Of a stretch of DNA of 64,000 bases, positions 1-11,000 are shown one piece after another (the stretch's first letter is position 1; every line of letters starts with the position of its first letter). The position numbers and the translations under genes are program-made. The DNA is from Trichobilharzia regenti (lineage: Eukaryota; Platyhelminthes; Trematoda; Strigeidida; Schistosomatidae). The notes below the pieces were generated by a model. That model ran no database searches, was not told the DNA's origin, and saw only the letters and a program-made list of their open reading frames with translations. The stretch lies in the NCBI GenBank assembly GCA_944472135.2, contig OX235270.1:44144352-44208351 (forward strand), written 5' to 3'.

Positions 1-243
1 TAAATTTAGTCTTGTTTGCAAAGTGAACCAATCCGAATGATTATCATTAATCACGTCCAGTCACAGTTGGTCTTTATCTTCTCTTACTAAATAAGAAAAA
101 CCTAAATCATTTCTTACATATACATCACTTAGATTTGGATTCCAGGGCTTCTGCTTGCTCGGTGTGCAAATAACTAAATTAGACCAGAGAAAATCCAAAT
201 TCAATACTAAGTCAACTTCTGAACAATGGAATTCGTTATCAGG

Positions 244-1660
244 AAAAGATAAGACCATGCTCTAGCTAGATGGTTAGTAAATATTCTCAAAGCTTTGCAT
301 GATAAGATAGTGAAATATGGCGTCCAAGATGTATTTGAACTCGTAGACAAAATCAAAGATATTAATATCAAGAACGAAACCATGATATCTCTGAACATAA
401 CATCGTTATTACAAATGTACCTCAAATAGAAACAGTTAATTACACATGTGAACAAGTGGACAAGCAGTCGATATATATTGGGGTCCATACTGAAATCCTA
501 AAAGAGTTGTTATTAAGATGTATCATGAAGGTAAACTTCAAATTTGACGTCACGCTTTACAGGCAAGTGAACGGGGTGGCGATGGGCTCCCCACTGGGTC
601 CCTTTCTGGCTGATTTCTTTCTAAGTAAGCTAGAAAATGGACCTCTCATCTTATTGCCGATATATGGATGATACCTTCATGGTTCTGATAAAAGTACAAT
701 AATTACTGAATTCAATGAAGTACATTCGGTTATGAAATTCAAGCGCGAAGAGGAATCCCAAGACAGAATCGCCTTCCCGGATGTCCTACTTACAAGAAAA
801 CCAGATGATAGCATAAAAAGAAATTTGCATAGACAAAGTACTTGGACAGCACAATATACACATTTTCACAGCTTCGTTCCTATCAAGTACAAAAGAAATT
901 TAGTGAAGATCCTTAGCCACAGAGTTAGAGCTATATGCTCAGAAGAAGTAATTGAAGATGAATTAACCATTGTATATGACACTTTGATCGAAAATGGCTA
1001 TCCCGACACACTTATCAAGAAACACACGACAAAGAAAGCGGAAAAGGACTACTCACTATCTGTAAACAAGAAGCCACTTTATATACAACTACAATTCAAG
1101 GGCGATATACCGAGTGAGATAATTACGAGGAAATTAAGAAAATCAGTTCAAAGAACTTTTAATTCTGGGGAAATACACGTATTATTCTCTACAGGACCGA
1201 TGGTGATTCCTCGACTGAAAGATGAAGTACCTAGACTAGCCACTTCAAATTGTATCTACCAATTCAACTGTGCTTGTGGTGGAGCGAGTTATATTGGCTC
1301 TATATTGCTCTAGGAACTTGATTTTTTGTACTCGCTGGGGAAAATCTCCCACTATGGCTAAGTAAAGGTGTAGTTAAAACCATTAACGGTTCGATATTGG
1401 ACCATGTGGTACAAACCTGCCACAAAAGCCAGCGTTGAAGAATCCTTCTTTATAATCTACCGGGTGCCTAATAAATTGCCAAAATCATCGAAGCACCGCA
1501 GGCTCCAAACAGCAGAGGATATCGCAATTCGCCTCGAACAATCAGTGCTCTGTGTTCAAAAGAAGCAAGTCCAGCCCCTACTACTGCCCTGGCTGGCCTT
1601 CAGTAGAGACTATAAATTCATGAACTTGTAATATTATCTTTCCTAATTTTTCTGACATTC
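244..1660 (+). pseudogene. Penelope-like element (PLE) remnant, RT plus GIY-YIG
   Basis: This is a degenerate copy of a Penelope-like retroelement. The reverse transcriptase runs through several frames: an ARWLVNIL-like block near 270, then GVAMGSPLGP near 575-605. A YMDDT catalytic box at about 660-675 is in a different frame from the block before it, so a frameshift lies between. From 732 to 1313 one long frame carries the thumb and linker (HSFVPIKYKRNLVK, NGYPDTLIKKH, SEIITRKL). It ends in a CACGGASYIGS block, the start of the GIY-YIG endonuclease that defines PLEs. The endonuclease tail continues with stops to about 1650. It is related to, but clearly diverged from, the PLE at 33813-36228. 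The 5' end is not clear and bases 1-243 show nothing I recognise. Confidence 0.85.
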
Positions 1661-2419
1661 AGCTTATTTTATGTTGATGCTATTGAATTGTAATCCATTG
1701 ATATAATTGATTCGATGTTATTTAAACATTAATTTTGTTCATAACACTAATTCATTCATTCAATATAATGTATATATAACTGCAGAGCCTGATATGAAGT
1801 TATCGAAAAGAGTACTCTAAATTCAGTATCCATTCTTTTGGAAAATTTTAATGGGTATTTTTAATCAGCTCAAAGATAATCGATCAGTCGAAAATAAACT
1901 ACCAGAGGAACTAAGGGTATATAAATTCACAACTACATCACTCATAGAGAACTGAAGAAGGTTAGAAACTTTCATAATCTTCAGTGAGGACATTTTTTAA
2001 ATATATGCGAAAGCTGTATGATAGAAAAATTAAACTGAGAAGACAAAAATCAGGAAGAATATAACCATTCTTTTCCTAAAGTAGTGAATTTCAGAGACAA
2101 GTAATTCTTTATTTGTACTCAGGGGTTTTCAGCAGGATACTTCAGTCTAGTTAAATTTTCTCTGTTCCCCGATATACTAGACGCCTTAGGCTAGAAAATA
2201 GGGAAGCAACTTATGAGTTGTTATACTTCTCATCGGAGAAGTTTGTAGTGGAGGTCATTATTCAGTTTTGGATGGGAAAAGATGAACATCAGTGTCAAGA
2301 TATTGTAATAAAGCAATCTCAGTTATCAGTGGTCTCTCCACAGGCACATTAACATGCTACAAAATTTCCTTTTCTCGAATTATTATCTGCTCATCAGGTT
2401 AACAAAGTTATGCGTTGAT
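1661..2419. other. AT-rich stretch, nothing recognised
   Basis: No open frame, RNA gene or repeat family could be recognised between the two PLE remnants. It may include decayed PLE ends. Confidence 0.4.
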
Positions 2420-2725
2420 AATTCACCTCGCTTGATATCAGTATCAAACTTCACTTTCACTATGATGACAAATTTTATTGATAGATTGATGAGTTAGATA
2501 TTTGGAGAAGACTTTGTTCTGTCTGCGTAAATACCTTCTTAGAGAATCTACAGAATGTAAAACTAAAAGACAGTCCTAGAAATAATATTTTACATCATAT
2601 CTGTTGATGATACTTTCATTACATTCAGTGCATTATCTTATACGTCCTATTTATTAGAAAACTTTAAAAGCAGATATAACAATATTGAATTCAGTATGCA
2701 ATTTCCGCAAGGTTTAGTTATCTAT
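2420..2725 (+). pseudogene. Short, strongly decayed PLE reverse-transcriptase fragment
   Basis: Translation in shifting frames gives a series that follows the PLE RT core: a KLHFHYDDKFY-like block corresponds to the xxHFLFNxEYYRQ block of the intact copy. It is followed by FLENLQNVKLKDS (the FLAKLENGPLK block) and a DDTFI-like block near 2606. Stops and indels interrupt it throughout. It is a separate and older fragment than the one at 244-1660. Confidence 0.5.
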
Positions 2726-2847
2726 ATATACATCACTATACGAAGTAGGAAAGAAGATAAGCTTCAAAAATCCATATATCTACCAAGCACGTGTATTGAA
2801 ATTCGTGTGAATTTTATCAACTATGGTTCACTAAGGCACTAACAGGC

Positions 2848-4436
2848 ATTATTGTTATTATTATTTTATCCTTTAATTCCTAGAGGAACATAGGGCTTCA
2901 GCTGCGCACCTACATTGCCTTCGGTTTTCTGCCAACTTTTTCACTCCGCTCCAAGTCTGCCCACATGCTTTCATCTCCTCTTCACATGACCTCCTCCAAG
3001 TCACCCCACCCTACCACTGACGATCAACTCGCCGCCCGCTTCCCTTTCGGGTTCCACTCGAGCGATGGCTGGTCCAGTGATGTCACTTGATGGTTTCCTC
3101 AGAGTGTGGCCAGCCAATCCATCTCCATTTCTTCCTGCCTATTTGTTTCACAATCGGTTCCTGATGAGTTGGCTCGCTTATTCCCAGAAATCCCTGTTGC
3201 TGATCTTTTCTGGCCGGCCATCTGATCTTGACCGGAGTACTGAGTGAAGACAACTGTTAATGAAGGTCTGAAGTTTGTTTGAGATGCTGTTTATGACGCG
3301 CTGGCCAAGTCTGTGATCCGCATAGAAAGTAGCTATGACTGACTTCACATTGGAGTTGAAAATCTGAATCTTATTTTTGATGGTGAGTGCTGTTGACCTC
3401 CACACAGACTTGTTGAGAGTAATGAAAGCTTGTCTTGCTTTTCCGATTCTCGCTTTGATATCCTCGTTAGTGTCGTCCGCCTGTAGTTGAAACGATGCTT
3501 CCCAGATCGGTAGGTGGATAGGTAAAGGAGGTTGTTTCTTTCAGGTTCCTCCCATTTATGCTGGCTGATTGTTGTCTGTTGTTGTTGTTGTGGCTGTTGG
3601 TGGTGTTGGCCAGGAATCTTCATCACCTCTGTTTTATCTATGTTCACCTGAAGTCCAATCTTCTCTGGATGCTTCCTCTGCCAGCTTGTTGCTGCTTTTG
3701 ACTTGCATATCTTCCAGTTTGTGGGAAATCAGACATATATATGTCATCAAGGGCGAATTCCAGATCCTCCAAGTCTCTTTTTGTGTGAGTCCATTTTATT
3801 CCTGTTTCCTCATTGGCCGTTGTCTATCGCATTATCCGATCTACTGCAATCAGGAAAATCATTGGCGATAGCAGACAGCCCTGCCTCACTCCCGTCCTCA
3901 CTTCGAAGGCCTCCGTAAGTTTCCCGTTGTGGATTACTTGGCATACAGCATTGTCGTTTAGCTGTTGGATGAGATGTATAATTGTAGATGACACCCCACC
4001 GTAGTAGCGAAGTAGTTTCCAAATCACCTCTCGATCGACACTGCACTATCGAAGGCCTTTTCAAAGTCGATGAAGTTGAATGAGGTGCAGAGGTGACTTG
4101 CATTCCAAGCTTTGCTCAATGATGATCCGTAGTGTGGTGATTTCATCAATACATGACTTGTTTCTCCTGAATCTAGCCTGTTCCGGTCGTAGTTTTTTAT
4201 CCAGCGTGGCGTGTTTGATTCTCTCCAGGATGATGTGGCTTAGTATTTTGCTTGGGATGGACAGGAGCATAATTCCGCGCCAGCTTTTGCATTGACTTAA
4301 GTCTCCTTCCTTTGGTAGTTTGAATAAGTATCCGTTCTTCCAATCCTCGGGTACTTTGCCCTCCTTCCACACCTTCTCCAACAATGGCGTCATCAAGTCC
4401 AGTGTTGTCTCTGGGTCCATTTTCAGTGCTTCTGCT
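2848..4436 (-). mobile_element. RTE-type (SR2-like) non-LTR retrotransposon, 5'-truncated
   Basis: Read on the minus strand, this is the reverse transcriptase half of an RTE element. Blocks appear in the expected order: [37 protein letters not shown] (motif A), [23 protein letters not shown] and FALDDI (motif C). The 3' tail ends GGAATTAAAGGATAAAATAA followed by a TAA-rich microsatellite, the usual RTE 3' end. The coding frame is broken. A 5-nt insertion directly after motif A (about 4041-4045) shifts the frame, and motif C (3743-3760) reads FALDD where related RTEs have FADD. The copy starts abruptly at about 4436, so the endonuclease is missing. It is very similar to 9944-11336. Confidence 0.9.
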
Positions 4437-4848
4437 GGGAACAGGTATTATCGCATATGTTATTTAACAGAGCAAAAATGATCTACTCCAGTGATAAAAT
4501 ACAGGAACATTTGTGAATTAGTATGAAGTGTCAATAAGACAGAGGATGTCTGCAACGCATATTAACAACGGAAAACAACAGATCGGGAAGAGGATGTTAT
4601 GTAGGCTCAAGCCACCATCTGCTGCAAGGAACATTCAAGATTAAGTTGAAATTCTTCGAAGAACTTGTAGTTAGACCACAACACCGAGAAACTGATATAA
4701 GGTGCCTCAAACGACACCTACAGTGCAGTCAACAGGAAAAAGTCGGCTGCAAAATCACACAGGAAACTTATATGGAAGGACATCAGATCTCTCTGAAAAG
4801 GATAAGAGAAGCCCGTATAAATTTCTTGGGCGAGTACAAGAGGTGAAA

Positions 4849-4915
4849 AAGGAAAACTCCCAGGTTTTCCAATGGTTCTCTAACTGATGTCAGCTCATGA
4901 TGAAATCCTGAAAAA
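4849..4915 (+). repeat. Fragment of the short foldback/SINE-like family
   Basis: About 65 bases (GGTTTTCCAATGGTTCTCTAAC and following, with TGATGTCAGCTCATGATGAAATCC) match the ends of the elements at 27521-27690 and 58059-58392. The fragment lies inside the old RTE copy. Confidence 0.55.
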
Positions 4916-6341
4916 GGAATGTTTGATTAAGAACACGTGAAATTCGATTAAGTAAATTGACATGGCGAAGCAGGAAATGAGCAAATGCAGAGATGAACAA
5001 CGAAGTGAGGAGCTGAATTCAGTCTACAGCACACTGAACAAAGAGGTGAACAAGAATGCCGACAAAGAAAAAACACACGATTTTATGACATGATGGCAAC
5101 TGAAGTAAAACAGGCCTCAGGTAAGAGGGACCTTACAAAAATAAATCAAGTAACCAGGTCTCTATCCAGAAAGAGATAAACACAGAGGAAACCAGTGAAA
5201 GACAGCGAAGCAAACCTGATGACTCAAAAGGGGAAAACAAAGTAAACGATGCGCTAATCATTCCAAAGGACTCCTTAACCGACCATCAACTACAACTGTT
5301 GCAGAAATAACACCACCACTAACTGACGGAGAACTGCAGGAAACCACTAGTCCTCCAACAGAAGCAGAGTTCTAGAATGCCATGAAGAACTTGAATGGTG
5401 GAAAACAGTAGCACTAAATGGAATCCCGTCTGCAGCACTCAAAACGGATCCACACACCTCTGCGGATATCCTCACACCACCAACGCAGAAAGTTTAGAAG
5501 GCGGAAAAGGTACCTACCGATCAGAAGAAAGACTAGCTTGTCAAGCTACCAAAGAAGGGACACTTAAGCCACTGTAAAATCTGACGCAAAATCATGTTAC
5601 TCTACACGTCAAGCTAAATATTAATTCGTGTCATCCTAGAGAGAATAAAACATGCTCTGCATGTAAAACTCTACCAGGAACAATCTACATTTACGAAAGG
5701 CAAATCATGTGCTGATCAAATTGCAACTGTATGCACCATCATCGAACAGTGCATAGAATGGCAGTCGAATCTCTACCTCGAATTCATCGAATTAAGAGAG
5801 GCGTTCAACAGTGTTGACTGTGAAGCGATTTGGAAACCACTTCAACACTACGGAGTGTAGTGTCCAAATCTTCATCAAACGCATTCAGTAGTTATATGAC
5901 AACGTTGCATGTCAAATGATGCATAAGGGAAAATTCGGCGAAGTGACTGTAGTGAATACAAGTGTTAGGCATAGCTGGCTTCTTTGGCTGATGATATTTC
6001 TGGTCGTTGTGGTGCAACAAACGCTTCGGAAGCAAGTTGACAGACGAAAATTGAACAAAGGAAAAGACTATAAGGCATCTGGACTCAGGGATGGTTTATG
6101 TTTCTAGCGGCACATACTCGAAGATATGCAAGCAAAACTAAAAAAAAAAATAGCAGGAGAGATAGTGAAGACGGGACTTCTAGCGAAAAAAATAAAAGAC
6201 AGAGGTAATGGAGGCAATTAACCAACAACAACAAGCATCGATCGTCATCAAAGGGATACATCTAAAGGAAGTCAGTTCTTTCACTTATCTAGGCAGCATC
6301 CTTTCAGCTAGAGATGGCACCGAAGAGGATATCAGAGGCAG

Positions 6342-6821
6342 TGTGGAGTACGTACCGATGCGATTGTACACTTTTTGGTTATTTGTAGAAATTAGGGATA
6401 TTGTACATGATTTTTGTTTAAAACGCTTCTTGTTGAAATATACATAACTTCCGTGTACAATTGAAAATACACTTTGCTGTTGGAGACTTCACCTTCTCCC
6501 TGGTTATTTCTGCTCACTTGCTCAACTCACACCGTGTTGTATACTTCGGATTTATTGTAGGAGTCTACTACTTTCAACCGAAGACGTTTCTACAACCGGA
6601 ACACAGCAGCTACAGCAGACGCAACCCAAACGATTAACGTACTCGTGGATTATATACATAATTTGTAGCAGAGGACTTAAACTTTGTATCCAAGTAATCC
6701 TTTTTGTTGATATAACTCGTCACTGCATTTTTGGTAATATATTGTGATTTAACACTCCATTGACTTGAATTATTATTCTCATATTTGTGATATTAGTGAA
6801 CTCTAGTATTAGTCCCCTACA
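6342..6821. mobile_element. Solo LTR, 480 bp, inserted in RTE
   Basis: The segment begins TGTGGAG and ends CCCCTACA, so it has TGT...ACA termini. It is flanked by a 4-bp direct repeat GCAG at 6338-6341 and 6822-6825. It interrupts the RTE reading between an EEDIRG block and an MRQTFTILK block that are adjacent in related RTE proteins. No internal retroelement sequence is present, so this is a solo LTR left by LTR-LTR recombination. A 4-bp duplication fits a Gypsy-type element, but the family cannot be named from the LTR alone. Confidence 0.75.
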
Positions 6822-7188
6822 GCAGGACCGGATGAATGAGACAGACATTCACCATACTGAAATCAGTGTGGAAATCTACTGCGCTTAGCATAAGGAGCAA
6901 TATTCAAATTTTCGGCACTAATGTCAAATCAGTGCCTCTATATGATTCACAGATTTGTTACATGCGTCACAAAAGTGGGGATTTATGTCTCTCAAATAAG
7001 CATTTTCAACAGACTACAGGCTTGCATCGACAGGTTCTGCCCTCACTTTATACTGAAGATCAGGTGGTCAGAAAAGACTGACAACAAGGTAACTATGGTA
7101 ACGGACCAACAAAGAATCTATTGCTCAAGAAATATGCAGAAGTAAATGAAGATTGATTGCAATATAGAAAAAATCCCCATTTAGACAT

Positions 7189-7266
7189 TTAGAAAACAGA
7201 AAGATTAAGCGAAGAAATATTTACTTTTCAATTAGATCCTCATCTCTGGCTCTATTCTAATATATA
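7189..7266. repeat. Isolated PLE terminal-repeat fragment
   Basis: About 78 bases, beginning TTAGAAAACAGAAAGAT, match the outer end of the PLE inverted terminal repeats at 33813 and 36228, with only a few differences. No coding remnant is attached. Confidence 0.75.
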
Positions 7267-7440
7267 CATATATAATTTTCTGAATTTTCTAGAGGCACAT
7301 TATTCCTTTCAGTGTTTTGCCACACTATAAATTTATTCTCGTAGGTTGATCGATAGGAAAGAAAACAGCCTCACTGTGAATCTGATAATAACAGTCTACG
7401 TGAATATATATGTGTAAAAATTGGGCACTGTTGTAGTAAG

Positions 7441-7601
7441 TAATTCCATATTAGTTTGTTTATTAGATGTATCACACAGTGAAACAGTATTATCTACTGA
7501 AGTGATAAGATTATGAAGAATAAATTTTGTTCGAAACGTCATCCAGTAAATAATACTGTTTCACTGTGTGACATATCGAATAAACAAACTAATATGGAAT
7601 T
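7441..7601. repeat. Foldback (near-perfect palindrome, MITE-like)
   Basis: Arms at 7441-7499 and 7543-7601 are inverted copies (about 58 bases, few mismatches) around a loop of about 43 bases. The loop holds TTCGAAACGTCATCC, similar to sequences in PLE terminal regions. The foldback at 61312-61503 has the same architecture and related sequence, so this is a repeated family. Confidence 0.75.
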
Positions 7602-8092
7602 AGTCTACGTGAATGTTCATCACTTCCTGTCTGTGCCATTTAATGTAGACCACAAGTATCTTATTAAGAGTTAACATTTCATTGAATGTATGTATCTATC
7701 AATTTAGCTTCAAAAGTGGTCCCCGCACAATGTGATAACACCAAGAATATTTCATAGCTAGATGCAAGATAATGAGATTCTATGGTGTCTGAACTGACAT
7801 TTCATGGACGTGTATCATCACCTACATAGGTTAACATCAGCAACGAGCAGTTGAATTAATTAATCAATATATCTGGTGTGTTACACACTACAGAGAACAT
7901 AATCCAGGGATTACGTCAGTTACAACGTTATATTAGGTAGATTTCAGAGAAGTAAATTTACAATATTCACACAGGTAAATTATCTTTGATTCTGCAAAAA
8001 ACATACTCATGGGCCAGAAAATAGGTTAAGTGTTACACATATAATTAAATAAGCCTTATCAGTTGATTGTAAGTTACACTGTATTTAATTAC
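7602..8092. other. No recognised gene (3' of last identified MAPK15 exon)
   Basis: AT-rich sequence in which I see no exon. It should be intron of MAPK15 if the gene continues to the left, because the last identified exon ends at a GT donor at 8092-8091. Confidence 0.4.
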
Positions 8093-11000
8093 CTCATACA
8101 ATTTCTGACGATAATCTGATACGCTCAACTGTTTATCATCCCTTAGAATAGGCGTAACTGGATGCTCAAGTACAATTTCAGATGCGGGATCACGAAATCT
8201 ACTCAAAAAAGGAATTGAAAAAAATAAATTAAAATATATTAACTCCATTTCTAAAATTTATTGGGTAAAATGAAACTAAGTTGAAAAAAGTTGAACATTG
8301 TATATCTGATAAGTAATTCATGAGTTTTTTTCCCTTCACGTTCCCCAGTGGAACATAGGGCTTCAAGCTAGTGGCTTGAAGTTTCTGCAGTAGCAGTATT
8401 TAGTTTTACAGGATGGGGTTGCTAGCCTCATGCCCAACCTTTCCTCTTCACCAGCATTATTTCTGGCTTAGCGAGGTAAAGGAGTGCGTTGTCGGCCGGG
8501 GATCGAACCCCGGACCATGTGCATACTCAGCGAGCGTCTTAACCGCTATACCACCAACGCAATTCACGACTTGTGTTCTAGAAAAAATTAATATCGATAG
8601 TACAAATTTATGATCAGTAATAATTGATTTCATCCTCAACTCTTAGACGATACTGTTCAATAACAGAGGTGGGGGGACTTCGCATAGTAACTGGGAAAGT
8701 ATTAACGTCAGGTGACTTGCTCATTCTACAAATTATGGAGTAATTTACTCCGCTAGAAACACCGTTGAAACGTTTTAAGTTTGATAAAAATGAGTCTTGC
8801 GGTTGAAAACGAAGTATCTTCTAGTGTGAGGTAATAAAAGAAACTTATGACAGAAATTTGAGCAAAGTTAGCTTTTAACGACCTTTATTTCTGTATAGGC
8901 TGGTACTGTAAAGCGTTAGTTACAGGCTGTATACCAACTTTAAATCGAATATAAACTGTAATTAGACATAAATCTCTCTTGTCAATTAATGTTATTGATT
9001 AAGATAAGTAAGGATAGAGTCGAGGTAAATTTTTAAAAGAATGGCATCTTATTTCCCACATTTTTCACGAATTTGTGTCCTTAAGTCTAACAACCACCTT
9101 TATATCACAGAAACATTGACTTCGGTGAAGGAATAGTCTAGGATGTTAAAATGGACGGTGGGGGGGAGGGCGGGGTGGCGCAGGAATTTTCATAGATTAT
9201 TTCCGACGTGGCGTGAAACCAGCATTAAACCGAGGGAATTTTAAAAACGTGTGTAAGCAGATTACTGAAACAAAGCAAAATTAAACTCAGATACTTTACT
9301 TTAGTATGCCTGAATTTAATACAAGAATATTGTAGTACAACAATTTGTCTCAAAAGGATTTGTAAATATAAAATTCTTATGTTACTACCTACCTACCTAC
9401 CTTTTAACATAGTTATGGTTTAATGCTTGTTCAACGGTCAAACGTTTCTCTGGATTTAACTGAATCAGCTTTACAAGCATGTCAAAGGCTAGTTCATCTA
9501 AACCACTGGGAAACAAAGTTTTCAACGGACGATGTGGTCTGAAAAGTTGAAAAAGCAAAACACCAATATCCGGAATGAGATCATTTTATTATGAATTACA
9601 AAGAAAGAACTTCGAACAAGCTTGACATACATACATTTCTTTAGTTATCGATGACAAACAGTCGAAATCCCATTTCATATGAACAGTATGATAAAATAGC
9701 ACTTTAACGTATTCTTATTTTATTGTTTAGCTTGGTAAGTAAGAACTCTGTGATTTGTTTTCATGACTTCTTGTAGTTATCTTTGAACTTTGCAGGGATT
9801 TATGCTGCTCTAAGCATATCCTATATCAGGACAAACATTAGTTTAGCGCAGGTGAGAAATCTGTTATCTGCATAAATTAGTTGAGGTTTAGAAAACCTTC
9901 GGTTAGTAGTATGATCAAATGTATACCATTTGTTATATTATTATTATATCCATTAATTCCTAGAGGAACATAGGGCTTCAGCTGCGCACCTACATTGCCT
10001 TCGGTTTCCTGACAACTTTTTCACTCCGCTCCAAGTCTGCCCACATACTTTCGTCTCCTCTTCACATGACCTCCTCCAAGTCACACCACCCTAGCACTAA
10101 TGACCAACTCGCCGCCCGCTTCCCTTTCGGGTTCCACTCGAGCTATGGCTTGTCTAGTGATTTAACTCACTTGATGGTTTCCTCAGCGTATGGCCAGCCA
10201 ATCCATCTCCATTTCTTCCTGCCTATTTGTTTCACAATCAGTTCCTGTTGTGTTGGTTGGTTGGCTCATTGCCAGAGATCCCTCTCTGTTGCTGATCTTT
10301 TCTGACCGGCCATCTGATCTTGAGTGGTATTGAGCGAAGACAACTGTTAATGAAGGTCTGAAGTTTGTTTGAGATGCTGTTTATGACGCGCTGGCCAAGT
10401 CTGTGATCCGCATAGAAAGTAGCTATGACTGACTTCACATTGGAGTTGAAAATCTGAATCTTATTTTTGATGGTGAGTGCTGTTGACCTCCACACAGACT
10501 TGTTGAGAGTAATGAAAGCTTGTCTTGCTTTTCCGATTCTCGCTTTGATATCCTCGTTAGTGTCGTCCGCCTGTAGTTGAAACGATGCTTCCCAGATCGG
10601 TAGGTGGATAGGTAAAGGAGGTTGTTTCTTTCAGGTTCCTCCCATTTATGCTGGCTGATTGTTGTCTGTTGTTGTTGTTGTGGCTGTTGGTGGTGTTGGC
10701 CAGGAATCTTCATCACCTCTGTTTTATCTATGTTCACCTGAAGTCCAATCTTCTCTGGATGCTTCCTCTGCCAGCTTGTTGCTGCTTTTGACTTGCATAT
10801 CTTCCAGTTTGTGGGAAATCAGACATATATATGTCATCAAGGGCGAATTCCAGATCCTCCAAGTCTCTTTTTGTGTGAGTCCATTTTATGCCTGTTTCTT
10901 CATTGCCCGCTACTGTCTGTCGCATTATCCAATCTACTGCAACCAGGAAAATCATTGGCGATAATAGAAAGCCTTGCCTCACTCCCGTCCTCACTTCGAA

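Larger units (their letters stand above)
4500..7150 (+). pseudogene. Old RTE-type element, split by a solo LTR
   Basis: A decayed RTE copy on the plus strand. It begins with the end of the endonuclease (SSHHLLQGTFK, about 4605-4650). It continues through the linker between endonuclease and RT (4650-5580) and RT blocks (LPKKGHLSHC near 5545, VDCEAIWKPLQHYG near 5815-5860). The SFTYLGSILSARDGTEEDIRG block is near 6275-6340. The C-terminal part (MRQTFTILKSVWKS, SIRSNIQIFGTNVKSV) resumes at about 6835, after a 480-bp LTR insertion. Many stops are present. It belongs to the same older subfamily as the copy at 19500-20480, since both carry the rare block [14 protein letters not shown] and the same downstream sequence. 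Confidence 0.75.

Noticed and set aside
3569..3871. Plus-strand frame of 100 codons, repeated at 10659 and antisense at 63614
   Set aside because: It is antisense to the RTE coding region and is repeated only because the RTE copies are.
9158..9181. G-quadruplex-like run
   Set aside because: G-rich but short and in an intron; there is no supporting context.
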